DNA from: Mycoplasma marinum
GTDB taxonomy: Bacteria; Bacillota_I; Bacilli_A; Mycoplasmatales; Metamycoplasmataceae
Direction of reading: 5' to 3'
Assembly: GCF_004335975.1 (NCBI RefSeq)
Contig: NZ_PSZO01000001.1
Coordinates: 1 to 64,000, forward strand
Length of the DNA stretch: 64,000 nucleotides
Of this stretch, positions 12,601-28,103 are shown piece after piece; the stretch's first letter is position 1, and every line of letters starts with the position of its first letter. Under the pieces are notes generated by a model. The model was given only the letters and a program-made list of their open reading frames with translations. It had not been told where the DNA came from and ran no database searches. The position numbers were made by a program, and so were the translations under genes.

Positions 12601-12665
12601 ATTCGCCAATATTGTTTGCGAATAAAACTATTTTATCATTTTAGTCTCCAAAGACAAATAAATGC
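12601..12665 (-). promoter_or_regulatory. promoter and inverted repeat ahead of the lipoprotein operon
   Basis: On the minus strand TTTGTC, 17 bp, TAAAAT forms a plausible promoter. Between it and the start codon lies ATTCGC-N11-GCGAAT (12601-12623), a hyphenated inverted repeat that could be an operator or a 5'-UTR hairpin. Confidence 0.4.
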
Positions 12666-12836
12666 AACTCAAAAACACCTCTTTTTTAGCGGTTTGAATG
12701 CTATTTTTTTAATACTTATAATTTAAAAAACTAGTATTAAGTCAAAAAAATACAATTTAAATAAATGGAATGAAAAAAAATGAAGATTGATAAATAAATT
12801 CAATATTATTAAGTATTTTATAAAAATAAAGACATA
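12666..12836. other. AT-rich spacer
   Basis: Part of the 351-bp gap between pgk and the lipoprotein operon. No gene or RNA recognised. Confidence 0.4.
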
Positions 12837-12839
12837 AAA

Positions 12840-12872
12840 AACATCGTGTGAATATGTTCACATGATGCATAA
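12840..12872 (-). terminator. pgk terminator
   Basis: Long stem (GCATCATGTGAA pairing with TTCACACGATGT with one mismatch, four-base loop) followed on the minus strand by TTTTTT. Confidence 0.85.
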
Positions 12873-12936
12873 CGCTATGGATGTGTTTCTTATCTTTATA
12901 CCTTTATTAGGAGTATAGATTTTTTATTGTTTTGTA

Positions 12937-14124
12937 TTATTTATCTTGAATTGCAACAATACCAGGTAAAGGTTTACCTTCCATATAAGTCAATGAAGCT
13001 CCACCACCTGTTGAGATATGAGTGAATTTATCTTCAAATCCTAATTTGATTGCTGCTGCTGCTGAATCACCACCACCAATAACAGAGAAAACTCCTTCTT
13101 GTTTAGCGATTGTTTCACAAACAGCTTCTGTACCTTGTTTGAAGTTTTCAAACTCAGCAACTCCCATTGGTCCATTTCAAACAACAGTTTTAGCACCTTT
13201 AAGAGCTTCTTTATATAGTTCTATTGACTTGTCACCAAGGTCAAGACCCATATATCCAGCAGGAACATCAATTCCCTCTGATACAATTCTTGAATTATCA
13301 GCAAATCCTTCAGAGATAGCATGATCAACTGGTAATAAAATTTTATCTGAACCTTCATCTAAGAATTTTTTAGCTAAATCGATGTAATCTTCTTCCAGTA
13401 AAGAAGCACCAATTTCATGACCCATAGCTTTTAAGAATGTATAAGCCATTCCACCACCAATAAGAATTTTATCAGCTTTAACTAGTAAGTTTTCAATAAC
13501 AGCAATTTTATCTGAAACTTTAGCTCCACCAACGATTGCAACAAATGGGTGTGAAGGTGCATCTAGTCCTTTTGAAAGCATTTCAACTTCATTTTGAACT
13601 AAGTATCCTAATGCAGATTCAGAGATGTTTGAAGCTATCCCTACATTTGAAGCATGTGCACGGTGTGCAGTTCCAAACGCATCATTAATAAATACATCAC
13701 CAAGTGAGGCTCAATATTTACCTAATTCTTCATTATTTTTTGATTCAGCTTTTCCATTAAGATCTTCATATCTTGTATTTTGGAACATAATTAATTCTCC
13801 AGCTTTCATTGAATCAATTGCCCCTTCTAATTCAGCACCTCTTGTTGCGTCGATAAATTTAACTTCTTTACCTAATTTTTCAGCTAATTTAGCTGCAACA
13901 ATTTCTAGTGAATTTGCAGCTTTATCTTCCTCTTTAGAGATTCTTCCAAGGTGAGAGAAAAGTATTGCTTTTCCACCTTCAGAAATAACTTTTTTAATTG
14001 TTGGTAATGCAGCATCAATTCTTTTTTCAGAAGTGATAACCCCATCTTTAATTGGAACATTAAAGTCTACACGTAGTAAAACTTTTTTATCCTTTAATTG
14101 AACATCGTTTATTGATTTTTTCAT
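12937..14124 (-). CDS. pgk: phosphoglycerate kinase
   Basis: Transfers phosphate from 1,3-bisphosphoglycerate to ADP, the first ATP-yielding step of lower glycolysis. It has 395 residues, the usual length. N-terminal substrate-binding motif [10 protein letters not shown], then FSHLGR, and [12 protein letters not shown] at the start of the nucleotide domain. The ADP-binding glycine stretch [10 protein letters not shown] and the S-T-G-G-G-A-S-L block are in the C-terminal part. Two UGA Trp codons join three pieces. Strong AAGGAG site. A TATAAT box at 14163-14168 suggests its own promoter downstream of the rpoC terminator. Confidence 0.97.
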
Positions 14125-14213
14125 TTTTTTCTCCTTGTTATTAATGTAAATATTTCTTAAAAATTATACTACTTTTCAATAAATATAATAGCAAAACAAT
14201 TGTTAAAATAAAA

Positions 14214-14240
14214 AAAATAGCTCTTTGAAAGCTATTCTAA
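14214..14240 (-). terminator. rpoBC terminator
   Basis: AATAGCT/AGCTATT stem with seven-base loop and T8 on the minus strand, just beyond the rpoC stop. Confidence 0.85.
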
Positions 14241-14245
14241 TTTTA

Positions 14246-18453
<4,208 letters not shown>

Positions 18454-18454
<1 letters not shown>

Positions 18455-21400
18455 TATTCAACCTCCCCTTCTATTGTATCTTGTTCATTATATTGTTTGT
18501 CATTATCAATTTCAACTTCTAACTTAAGTCCAAGCCCACGCAATTCATAAGCAAGAACGTTAAATGATTCTGGCATTCCGGCTTTTGGAACTGGTGCTCC
18601 AGTAGCAAGAGAGTTATAAACTTTATTACGACCATCAATATTATCTGACTTGTAAGTTAGTAATTCTTGAAGAATATTTGTAGCACCATATGATTCAATA
18701 GCTCATGTTTCCATTTCCCCAAATCTTTGACCACCATTTTGTGATTTACCACCTAAAGGTTGTTGTGTAATTAGTGAGTAAGGACCTACTGAACGAGCAT
18801 GCATTTTATCATCAATCATGTGTGAAAGTTTTAGCATATACATAACACCTACAGAAACTTCATTATCGAATTTTTTACCTGTAATTGGGTCTGTAAGTTT
18901 AAATTTACCACTTGTTGGAAGATTTGCTTCTTCTAATGCACTGTTAATATCATCAAATTTAATACCATCGAAAATTGGAGAAACAAATTTAACACCAAGT
19001 TCTCTAGCAGCCATACCTAAGTGAAGTTCAAGCACTTGACCAATGTTCATACGTGAAGGAACACCTAATGGATTAAGCATAATATCTAATGGTGTACCAT
19101 CTGGTAAGTGTGGCATATCTTCAACTGGAAGAACTCTTGAAATAACACCTTTGTTACCATGACGTCCAGCCATTTTATCCCCAACTTTAATTTTTCTTTT
19201 TTGAGCGATATAAACCTTAACGATTTTATCAACACCATCTTCTAATTTATCACCATTATCTCTTGATAAGATTTCAACATTAATAACTGTTCCACCTTGA
19301 CCATGTTTAACTTTTAAAGAAGTGTCTTTAAGATTTTTAGATCTTTGTGAGAAAATAGCAGCGATTAATTTTTCCTCAGGTGTTGAATTTTCTTCACCTT
19401 TTGGCGAAATACGTCCAACAAGAATATCTCCAGCAGAAACATCTGAACCAATAGAAACAATACCTCTTTCATCTAAGAATCTTTTAGCATTTGAAGAAAC
19501 GTTTGGAAGTTCTGTTGTTAATTCATCATCACCAGCTTTTGATTTTCTGAATTGTAGTGAATATTCTTCAATATGTAATGAAGTATAAACATCTTTTTTA
19601 ACTAAACGTTCTGAGATAATAATCGCATCTTCATAGTTAAATCCATTTCATGTAGAGAATGCAACAAGAACATTTTTACCAATTGATAATTCACCACTAT
19701 CGAATGAAGAACCATCAGTAAGAATTTCCCCTTCTTTAACTTTTTGTCCAACTTTAACAATTGGTTTTTGTGAAATTACTGTACCTTGATTTGATCTCTC
19801 AAAAGTTCTAAGGTTGTATGTTTTTGTTTTTGAACCGTGTTTAACTTTAATTTCTGTTGAATCAACAAATGTAATTTCTCCATCTTTTGTAGATCTAACA
19901 TTCATCGCAGAATATTTAGCGATTTCTGATTCAATACCAGTAGCAACAAATGGTGCTTCCGCTTTTAATAAAGGAACAGCTTGACGTTGCATGTTAGAAC
20001 CCATAAGTGTACGGTTAGCATCATCATTTTCTAAAAATGGAATACATGCAGCAGCAACTGAAGAAACTTGTTTAGAAGAAACGTCAATATAATCAACATC
20101 TTTACCAGAAATAATTGTATAGTTATGGTTTTTTCTTACAGTAACGTGCTCATCAGTAATTCTTCCATCTTTATCTAATGTAACTGTTGATTGAGCAAAT
20201 GATTTACCCTTTTCTTGAACAGCTGATAAGTAAGTTGGTGTAGTAACAACAACTCCATTTTTAACTGGGAAGTAAGGTGTTTCAACAAATCCCAAATCAT
20301 TAATACGTGAGTAATTAGCAAAGTTAAGAATTAGACCAATATTTGGTCCTTCAGGTGTTTCAATAGGACAAATACGACCATAGTGTGTAGGGTGTACATC
20401 ACGAACATCGAATTGAGCAGTATCTCTATTTAAACCACCAGGCCCAAGAGAAGTAATTCTACGTTTATTTGAAATTTCAGCTAATGGATTAATTTGATCC
20501 ATAAATTGTGAAAGTTGTGAAGAGTTGAAAAATGCTTTAAATTGGTTGTAAATAGGTTTGTTATTTGTAATGTTTTTTGGAGTAATTTTATCAACTTCTT
20601 TTGAAGACATTCTCTCCTTAGCATTTTTCTCCATTTTTGTAAGACCAATTTTGAATTGATTTTGTAGTAATTCACCAACATTAACTATTCTTTTATTAAT
20701 TAGTGAATCGGCATCATCATCAGTACCAAGACCTTCCATAATATTGAAATAATATGAGATAGCAGCAACTAAATCTGAAACAACAATGTGGTTTTCAGTT
20801 GTTTTTGGATCATTGGCAATAACATTCAATGCAGGTTTCCCAGCATCCATTCATTTTTTAGTTGGATATGCTTTAACAATAGCTATTTTAGTTCTTTCAG
20901 CAAGCTCTGGATTATCGTTAATTTGAACACCATAAACTTCTGGAGTGATGTTAGGTATACCAACTGTTTCAATCATTCCTGAATTTAATGCTTTTTGAAT
21001 TTCGATAGCATCTTCATTAGAAAGTGGTGTTCCAGCAGCAAACAGAACTTTTCCTGTTGTTGTTTTAACATCTTCAGCAAGAATACTATTTCTTAATCTT
21101 TCAACTAAGTTAAGTTTTCTATTTATCATGTATCTACCAGTTTTTGAAAGATTATATCTTTTTTCATTGAATAATAAATTAGAAATTAGATTTCTTTTAG
21201 ACTCGTCTGTAATACGGTCACCTTTTCTAATTACACGATGTAAACCTTCTAAAGCTTCATCTTCAGTAGTAAATTTATCTTTTGCAAATGTATTATAAAG
21301 AACTTGTGATTCACCAAATAGGTTAACTATTGTTTCTTTTGTAATCCCCATTGCTCTTAAAAATACTGAAATTGGAACACGTTTGTTTTTATCTAATCTT

Positions 21401-22290
21401 ATTTTAACTCAGTCAATTGAGTTACCAGTAACCCTATGGAAGATTTCAATTCAAGAACCAAGTTGTGGAAGAATTTCCAACTTATTAAATAAGTCATCCC
21501 CACCTTGTTGGTTACGAACACGTAAACCATAGTAAGCTCCAGGAGATCTAATAAGCTGCGAAACAATTACTTTTTCAGAACCATTAATCAAGAATGTTCC
21601 ACCTTCTGTCATAAGAGGAACAGCACCAAATAATACTTCATTTGCGATAATTCCATAATTTTTAGCTTTTTTAGCTTCTGCTTTTGATTTAGCATCTTTT
21701 GTTAAATCATCTGTATTTTTAATTAAAAGTGCTATATCAATAGTATCGATGATTTCACCAGTTTCATGATTTGCAATTCTAATTTTTGTTTGTGCTTTGT
21801 CCATGATTTTATCTAATTCAATATCTTTTAATTGTTGTAGATCAGAATCAACAGGATTTTCTTCATTGATACGGATAAGGATTGATTGAATTTTAGCTTC
21901 ATAAGTAGAACCTTTTTGCTTATGTTGCTTTAATCAACCATATTCATTTTTAGGCATTTGCTCAATTTCATTTGAAAATTTAAGAGCAGTCTTTGAGTTA
22001 TTTTTCTTTTTAGCTAATGCTAATCTTTTCTCTTTATCTTTTCTTTGTTCAACTGGTGTTACGAATTTTAATGTTTTACGTAAGAAGTGGATTCTTGTTT
22101 TTCCACTTGTTGAAGTAATTGGATAAATTGTTTCTATTGTTTTTTCAAGACCATTTGTTAAAAACTCATTAAAAGTCTTTCTTTGTACAGCAAGTAAGTT
22201 AGGTGTTGATAATTCATGTGTTGTTTTTGAATAATCTCTTCTTTCTGTAAGTGGTCCAAATTTCTTTAATTGGTATTTTTGTGTTGCCAT
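18454..22290 (-). CDS. rpoB: DNA-directed RNA polymerase subunit beta
   Basis: 1278 residues. N-terminal lobe with [11 protein letters not shown], then the rifampicin region [15 protein letters not shown]. This is followed by [10 protein letters not shown], with Asn at the position equivalent to E. coli His526 and Thr at Ser531. Then [36 protein letters not shown] and the C-terminal [17 protein letters not shown] clamp motif. Several UGA Trp codons. The stop overlaps the rpoC start, so the two are translationally coupled. Ribosome-binding AAAGAGGCGAAATG context at the start. The promoter is annotated separately. Confidence 0.98.
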
Positions 22291-22356
22291 TTCGCCTCTT
22301 TCATTATTTATTTCCTTTTCATGCGGAAATACTCCATATTTACAATATGCCTATAA

Positions 22357-22384
22357 AGTATAACACATCCATTCATTTTTTCAA
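22357..22384 (-). promoter_or_regulatory. rpoBC promoter
   Basis: Minus-strand TTGAAA (22379-22384), 16-bp spacer, TATACT (22357-22362), about 70 bp ahead of the rpoB start. The short leader contains GGAAATACTCC/GGAGTATTTCC-like repeats that can fold. Confidence 0.65.
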
Positions 22385-22475
22385 AGATTTTTTTAGTCTT
22401 TTTGAACACTTAAAAATACATTTTTTAGTAAAGAAATATAAAATAATCAGAGTATAAATACCCTGAAATAATGTG

Positions 22476-23924
22476 CTATATAATTTTCTTATGTTTATAC
22501 TCTTTTGAAACATTTACGATTCATTTTTTTTGATATCAAAATATGAATGAAGGTATAATAATCAATGATTTAAATAACCTATATATTGCAAACATATATC
22601 AAAATCTTAAACTAGTATTGGCTGATATTATTCATAAAATACCGACCTCAAATATAAGTGGTAGTACCGACTTTGATAAGAATTTTTGAAATGATTGTCC
22701 ACCAATAGTAAGGCTTTGAATAAACGAAGAACCCATTGCAATAAAAATATATGATATTGCAAATACCAACATACATAAAGTTGCTTCGTGTTGAACTTTT
22801 CAACTTTGTTTTATGAATATTTTAGGTATGGGATATGCCAAAATCATTATTAATAACATATTGGAAAAAGCAACAACAAAAGTATATATATTTATCCTAT
22901 AATCGTTAGCATAGGCCTTCTCCAAATTGTTTGCCCCAAGTTCTTTACCAACAAGTAAACTCTTGGATGAAGTGACACCTCTGCTAGCAAATAGAAGTAT
23001 TTGTGTCCAAGGAGTAATGATACCTAATACAGATACACCAAAAGTACCAAATTCACGCGAAAGTATCATCATACTAGTTAAGAGTATTGCCCTACCAAGA
23101 AGAACTGATAACGCACCAAAAATCCGTTTTATAGCCATCTTATTTATTTGATTATCTAATTTAAATAACTCTTTTACAGGAAATGTAAAGTGAAGAATTT
23201 TCTTCTTGTGCCCGTAAAACATATAAATTAGAGATACTATATTTGTAACCAAAAAACAGATAAGCGTAGAAACAGCACAACCTATATAACCAAGCCCAAA
23301 AACAACCATTAATATGTAATTTAATGGAATATTCAATAATACAGTTGGCACTATAATATACATAACTTGTTTTTGTTTACCTTGTGCAAACATAGCATTC
23401 ATAAAAGCTTCTGCAAAACCTTCAATTAAAATCAAAACTGCATAAACCCTTACATAATTGAAAGACATATCAATAACGTGTGGATTTTTTGATGAATCAG
23501 GGCCTAAAAATAATTTCATTATAGGTTTACCAAGGGTAAACATTATTATTAGTATAAAAAATGAGACTAATGTTGAAAAAACAACACTGGATTTGAAAGC
23601 ATCTTGCATTTGTTCATATTTTTTAGCTCCAAAAAATTGAGCTAATAAAAAAGAGTATAAATTAGGTATTATTCATACCAACATTAAACTAAATCAATAC
23701 AATCTAGTTGAGATCGAAAGTGCAGCAATCGAATCTTTAGATCCTCAAAATCCAAGAGACATAACATCAACAACATCAACAACACTAAAAATGATGGTCG
23801 AAATTATAATTGGGACTCCAATTTTAAATATTGTTTTTATTAGTTTTTTGTCTCAAAGTTTATAACCTTTATTCTTCATTTCTCTTCAAGAAAAAATTGT
23901 TTTTTTATTATTGATATCAATCAT
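22476..23924 (-). CDS. MATE-family multidrug/toxin efflux transporter
   Basis: Predicted 482-residue polytopic inner-membrane antiporter of the MATE (NorM/DinF-like) family. It has about 12 hydrophobic segments. The N-terminal half contains G-V-P-I-I-I-S and V-V-D-V-V-D; later come Q-F-F-G-A-K-K, the loop with A-F-M-N-A-M-F-A-Q-G-K, the P-L-N-Y-I-L-M block and V-G-K-E-L-G-A-N near the C-terminal half. Several UGA Trp codons; the stop is TAG at 22476. ATG 23924 has no clear Shine-Dalgarno and begins only 17 bp after the rplL terminator. ATG 23879 (MKNKGYK) is an alternative start. Substrate unknown. Confidence 0.8.
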
Positions 23925-23942
23925 ATTAAAATATTATCAAAA

Positions 23943-23967
23943 AAAATAACCCAAAACGGGTTATTTT
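23943..23967 (-). terminator. rplJL terminator
   Basis: Perfect 10-bp stem AAAATAACCC/GGGTTATTTT, five-base loop, T-run on the minus strand. Confidence 0.9.
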
Positions 23968-23998
23968 AAAATTGCATTAAAAGTAAAATGCTTACTTA

Positions 23999-24367
23999 TT
24001 AAACAAGTTCAACTTCAGCTCCAGCTGCTTCTAAATCAGCTTTCATTGCTTCTGCTTCTTCTTTTTTAACTGCTTCTTTAATAACTGAAGGCGCTGCTTC
24101 AACCATTTTTTTAGCATCCATTAGTCCTGCACCAGTAATTTCTTTAACTGCTTTAATAACAGCAACTTTGTTTCCACCAAATGATTTAAGTGTAACGTTA
24201 AATTCTGTTTTTTCTTCTGCTGCTTCTGCTGCAGGTCCAGCTGCTACTGCAACTGCTGTTGGGTCAATCCCAAATTCTTCTTTCATTGCATCAACAAGTT
24301 CCATAACTTCTTTGATGTTCATTTCTTTAAGTGATTCGATAAATGATTCTTTTGTTAGTTTAGCCAT
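23999..24367 (-). CDS. rplL: 50S ribosomal protein L7/L12
   Basis: Stalk protein recruiting translation factors to the ribosome; 122 residues. The N-terminal dimerisation helices ([16 protein letters not shown]) are followed by an Ala/Glu-rich hinge. The conserved C-terminal domain is [15 protein letters not shown] and [10 protein letters not shown]. The start is MAKLTKE with GGAGGC upstream, not the in-frame Met nine codons earlier inside rplJ. It is one base from the rplJ stop. Confidence 0.97.
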   Translation of the reverse strand: MAKLTKESFIESLKEMNIKEVMELVDAMKEEFGIDPTAVAVAAGPAAEAAEEKTEFNVTLKSFGGNKVAVIKAVKEITGAGLMDAKKMVEAAPSVIKEAVKKEEAEAMKADLEAAGAEVELV

Positions 24368-24368
24368 A

Positions 24369-24947
24369 TTATTTAGCCTCCTCTTTTGTTTCATCTTCTT
24401 TTGTTTCTTCTTTTGTTTCTACAGGTGCTGTTTCTTCAACTGCCGCTGCTGCTCCACCAATATGTCCTTCTTCAACTAATGTGTTAAGTCCAACTGATGT
24501 GTATTTTAACGGTGCCATCATTGACATCGCAAGCATTGTAAGTGCTTCTTCTAGTGATGGAAGAGTTGCAACTTTTAATACTTCTTCAAGACCAATAACT
24601 TGTCCTTCGTAAGTTCCGGCTTTTAGTTTTAGTTGTTCGTGTTTTTTAGCGAACTCAGCTAAAACTTTAGCTGGAGAGATATCGTCTGTTTTACCAAAGG
24701 CAAAGATATTAGGTCCAACAAGTTCTTCATTAATTGCTTCAATACCATTTTCTTTAGCCGCAATTTTGAAAATTCTGTTTTTATAAACTTTTAGTTCAAC
24801 ATCTTTTTCTTCTGCAAGTGTTCTAAGTTCTTGTAACTCAGTAACAGTAAGACCATGATATTCAGCAATAACAAGACCTGCTGATGTAGAAATTTTTGTT
24901 GAAATTTCTTGTACTTGTGCTTCTTTTGCTTGTCTTAAAGCGCTCAT
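24369..24947 (-). CDS. rplJ: 50S ribosomal protein L10
   Basis: Anchors L7/L12 dimers on the ribosome. It has 192 residues with the standard N-terminal domain ([27 protein letters not shown]). The C-terminus is extended by an acidic Glu/Thr/Lys tail ([16 protein letters not shown] pattern) beyond the L12-binding helix. Strong GAGGAGG site. Preceded by an L10 leader, so the rplJL pair is probably autoregulated by L10. Confidence 0.96.
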   Translation of the reverse strand: MSALRQAKEAQVQEISTKISTSAGLVIAEYHGLTVTELQELRTLAEEKDVELKVYKNRIFKIAAKENGIEAINEELVGPNIFAFGKTDDISPAKVLAEFAKKHEQLKLKAGTYEGQVIGLEEVLKVATLPSLEEALTMLAMSMMAPLKYTSVGLNTLVEEGHIGGAAAAVEETAPVETKEETKEDETKEEAK

Positions 24948-24982
24948 GAAACCTCCTCTTATTTATTTTGCTCATACAAATG

Positions 24983-25077
24983 AAAAAATGGGTATAAAGA
25001 CCCATTTCGAGAATACACTCGGCAACATATTAAGGCATATGCCTGTTGCGGTCTTTATGTATGGCTTATTTATTATA
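24983..25077 (-). promoter_or_regulatory. L10 leader with attenuator hairpin and -10 box
   Basis: The structured leader lies on the minus strand. It has long inverted pairs (GACCGCAACAGGCATATGCC and facing TATGTTGCCGAG) and an attenuator-type hairpin AATGGG-N8-CCCATT followed by T6 (24983-25005). TATAAT lies at 25072-25077. Position and architecture fit the Firmicutes/Mollicutes L10 leader, through which L10(L12)4 represses its own operon. Folding was judged by eye. Confidence 0.75.
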
Positions 25078-25110
25078 ACAAAAAAATCTATTTTAATTCA
25101 AAAATAAAAA

Positions 25111-25133
25111 AGGGTTTCTTAAATAAAAACCCT
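25111..25133 (-). terminator. terminator of GH13-like gene
   Basis: Minus-strand AGGGTTTTTATTTAAGAAACCCT stem-loop followed by TTTTTT, eight bases past the stop. Confidence 0.85.
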
Positions 25134-25141
25134 AAATAATA

Positions 25142-26779
25142 CTAATCTTGTTGTGTTTCTTCAGACTTTAACTCTTCTTTAGGTGCGGAATTTTTAGAGA
25201 AATTAAAACCACTTGTAATCACAACACCTTCAAATGGTAAAAGTGATTTAGGAGTATCAATATATCTTTTATCTCCATATGTAGATAAAATAACTCTTCC
25301 TTGCTTTTTAAATAAAATATTTTTTTCTTTTGATGATAAATTTACAAAAATATGAATATTTTTATCACCTAATGTTCTTGTTATGTGTGTGACTCCAGCC
25401 CCAAATTTTTGAACTGAAATTTTATAAGAACCATTATTCATTATTCTTTCAAAAACAGGATCTTTCGAGAATTGAATTAGTGTTTTATAAAAGTTTAATG
25501 GTGAGTGTTTATCAGAAAACTGTGTTTCAACGTTTATATTTACAAAATCCTGTGAATTTGGAGTAATAGTTTCATCCGCTGATGAAAATCCTCCATTTTC
25601 TCCTGAGTTTCATGGCATTAGTGATCTTGCATTAATTGGGTTTTGAAGAATTTGAGCATCCATAAATTCTTTTTCAGATACCTTTTGATTTGCAAGAGCC
25701 CTTTTTCTTTCGTGAAGTGTAATATCTTGAAAATAATCCAAATGAGTAAGACCAATATTCTTTACACCTAATTCATCCCCATAATAAATTGAAGACGATG
25801 TGTTTGAAGTAAGGAGCATAAGTGCTATTGCTTTTGCTGATTCAGCATGATATTGTTTTTCATCACCTCATCTTGATGTAATTCTACCAACAAATGAAGA
25901 TGCAAATGATAGTACGTTGTCATTTGTTTCTGCTAATTTAGAAATTTGCTTAACTAATGCTTTTTGCGAAAATGAACCAATCTTATCAGTACCAAATTGT
26001 TTAGATGTACCAAGCATAGAAATTCCAGTCAACTGAGTTTGATCAAATATTTTTGAATCTCCAGAAGCAAGTTCTTTTGTAGCTGAGGGGTGCAGGGTAT
26101 TAGATTTACCAACAACCAAAATATTCTTATCAATTTCCTTGATAGAAATATAGAATTTACGAAGTTGATTTAGTGTTTCTTTTGTAAGTATTTCTCCGGA
26201 ATTTTTATTATTATCTATTTGTTCAAAGTTAGTAAAGGTAAACCCTTTTACTCCTAAGTCAATCCAAAATTTAGCTACTTCAATAAATTTATCCAATGTT
26301 TCTTGACTTGTTCAATTAAGAACAACTTCTCTTGTATGCTCATTTATAAGGTAATATGATTTTGTTTTTTCATTGAACTTATATGTTTTACCTTCCATAG
26401 ACTCATTACTTTGCTTTTGAAAATCAACAATTTTAGCAAATGTTTCTTCATTTTTAAGAGCATTCTTAAACCATTTATGAGTTTCTTTAATTGAACCTAT
26501 ATTGATTTCAACTAAAATATTAATCCCAAGTTTTTTAGAGTTAGATAAAACCTTTTTAAAATCGGTAATACTTCCGTATGTTCTAGCAACTGATTTAAAA
26601 CCTTGTTCTTCATCATCCGAATAAGCTGAAAGCAAATTAGGTAGTACTATCGCATCAATACCCAAGTATTTAAAATAATCCAATTTTTTAGAAAGGCCTT
26701 TTAAATCTCCGCAACCATTTCCTGTACCATCCATGAAGTATTTTGGTTCAACTTCATAAAAGAATGTTTTCTTTTCCAT
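25142..26779 (-). CDS. GH13 (alpha-amylase superfamily) pseudoenzyme
   Basis: 545 residues, the full length of an oligo-1,6-glucosidase / trehalose-6-phosphate hydrolase, with recognisable fold landmarks: FKYLGIDAIVL, HKWFKNALK, FWIDLGVKGF, TSRWGDE, HAESAKAIALM, S-I-Y-Y-G-D-E-L-G, ARSLMPWNSGENGGF. The catalytic motifs are all altered. Region I D-x-V-x-N-H reads E-I-N-I-G-S (91-96). The nucleophile Asp of G-F-R-x-D is Thr183, in G-F-T-F-T. The acid/base Glu of V-G-E is Lys225. The transition-state Asp of N-H-D is Phe296. It cannot work as a glycosidase by the known mechanism. The start is MEKK (AGGGAG six bases upstream), not the Met two codons earlier. Role unknown; possibly sugar binding or regulatory. 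TAG stop. Confidence 0.85.
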
Positions 26780-26884
26780 ATTCATCTCCCTTTATTTAAT
26801 TAAGTTAACAATTTTATTATTGAAATTATATTATAAATATCTAAAAAGACTCATAATAACAAATATATTTTATTAAAAATAAAA

Positions 26885-26905
26885 AAATACCTTTGTGGTA
26901 TTTTA
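26885..26905 (-). terminator. pgsA terminator
   Basis: AAAATACC/GGTATTTT 8-bp stem, five-base loop, T-run on the minus strand. Confidence 0.85.
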
Positions 26906-26909
26906 TCAA

Positions 26910-27521
26910 TTATTTTAATTTTATCACGTGTTTTATTTGCCCAAAATATATAATGCCCGAGGCAACAGAAAATCCAAGCGCTACAAATGTAATTGTATTT
27001 AATAAATAATATTTATAACTATTTATATCATGACATTCAATACATACAGGTCACAATACAAATAACAAGATAATTCCAAATGACTGGAATAATGTTTTTA
27101 ATTTACCTCAAATATTTGCAGCAACATCTAAATTATTTTTTGCAGCAATATTTCTTGATCCATCAACTAATATATCTCTTAAAATAAATATAACTACAAC
27201 TCAAACTGGAACAATATTTAACACAGCTAAAAATATTAATGCAGAAGTAGTCATAAATTTATCAGCAAGTGGATCGAATAATTTCCCGAATGTTGTTACG
27301 GTATTTGTTTTTCTTGCAATATAACCATCTAAAAAGTCTGTAAACATAGCAAAGGCAAAAATAATTCCAGAAATTATAAATAAAATTGTAGACGTATCTA
27401 ATGAATTATAATCCAAAGAATTATTGCCATCTTTAACTAAGTAAGTTATTGTTGACATTAAAACAATAAATGGAATAACTAAAAATAACCTTAAAATAGT
27501 TAACTTATTTGCAGTATTCAT
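26910..27521 (-). CDS. pgsA: CDP-diacylglycerol-glycerol-3-phosphate 3-phosphatidyltransferase
   Basis: Makes phosphatidylglycerophosphate from CDP-diacylglycerol and glycerol 3-phosphate at the membrane. It has 203 residues and several transmembrane helices. The CDP-alcohol phosphotransferase signature D-G-x2-A-R-x8-G-x3-D-x3-D is complete (DGYIARKTN...GKLFDPLAD). UGA encodes several Trp. The ATG overlaps the stop of the upstream membrane protein (TAATG), so the two are coupled. GpsA, encoded 3 kb away, supplies its glycerol 3-phosphate. Confidence 0.93.
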
Positions 27522-28021
27522 TATTTATATTTCCTTGTTAATCTAGATTTAAGATTTTTAGTATAAATTTTATATTCTTCTTTTTCTAATCCATCCTCAA
27601 ATTTTCTAAAGTATTCTATATCAGCTTTATTTTTTTTAGCTCAGTTGTTAGATTTCTCTTTAGAAATAGAAGTATAATGTTCTAAAAATTCTTTGGCTGT
27701 TTCATCATTTTTAATAGTTTTATACCCTTCAGTCATTTCCAATTTAGAAAATTCATCTCTTGCAAGGTTGTTAATATCTGACATTTTCAATTTTCCAACA
27801 GATGGAACAAATTCTTTTAATTTAATCTCATTCTTAGAAATTAAAACATTTACAAGGATTGCAACTTGTCCTCTTGCTTCATTTGCTATTTTCTTAAATC
27901 TATCATTTTCAATTTTTAATTTCTTATGTTTTTTTCTGTCTAAAATAGCAGACATTAATAAAAAACCTATAACGATGGCAATTAATACACCTAATACAAC
28001 TCACATTCATGTTCCGTTCAT
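27521..28021 (-). CDS. N-terminally membrane-anchored cytoplasmic protein upstream of pgsA
   Basis: Function unknown; 166 residues. The first ~23 residues (M-N-G-T-W-M-W-V-V-L-G-V, then I-A-I-V-I-G-F-L-L) form one transmembrane helix. A strongly basic K/R segment follows and then a soluble, mostly helical, charged domain with no recognised motif. Good Shine-Dalgarno (AAAGGAG). It overlaps pgsA by one base and is probably co-transcribed, which suggests a membrane- or lipid-linked role, but that is only context. Confidence 0.75.
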
Positions 28022-28083
28022 AATATTTGAATCTCCTTTTCAATATGTTAGTAATTAAATTGTATCAAAAAAGATGAAAAAAA

Positions 28084-28103
28084 ATAAAGAGCAAAGCTCT
28101 TTA
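28084..28103 (-). terminator. rnpB terminator
   Basis: AAAGAGC/GCTCTTT stem with three-base loop followed by a T-run on the minus strand. Confidence 0.85.
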
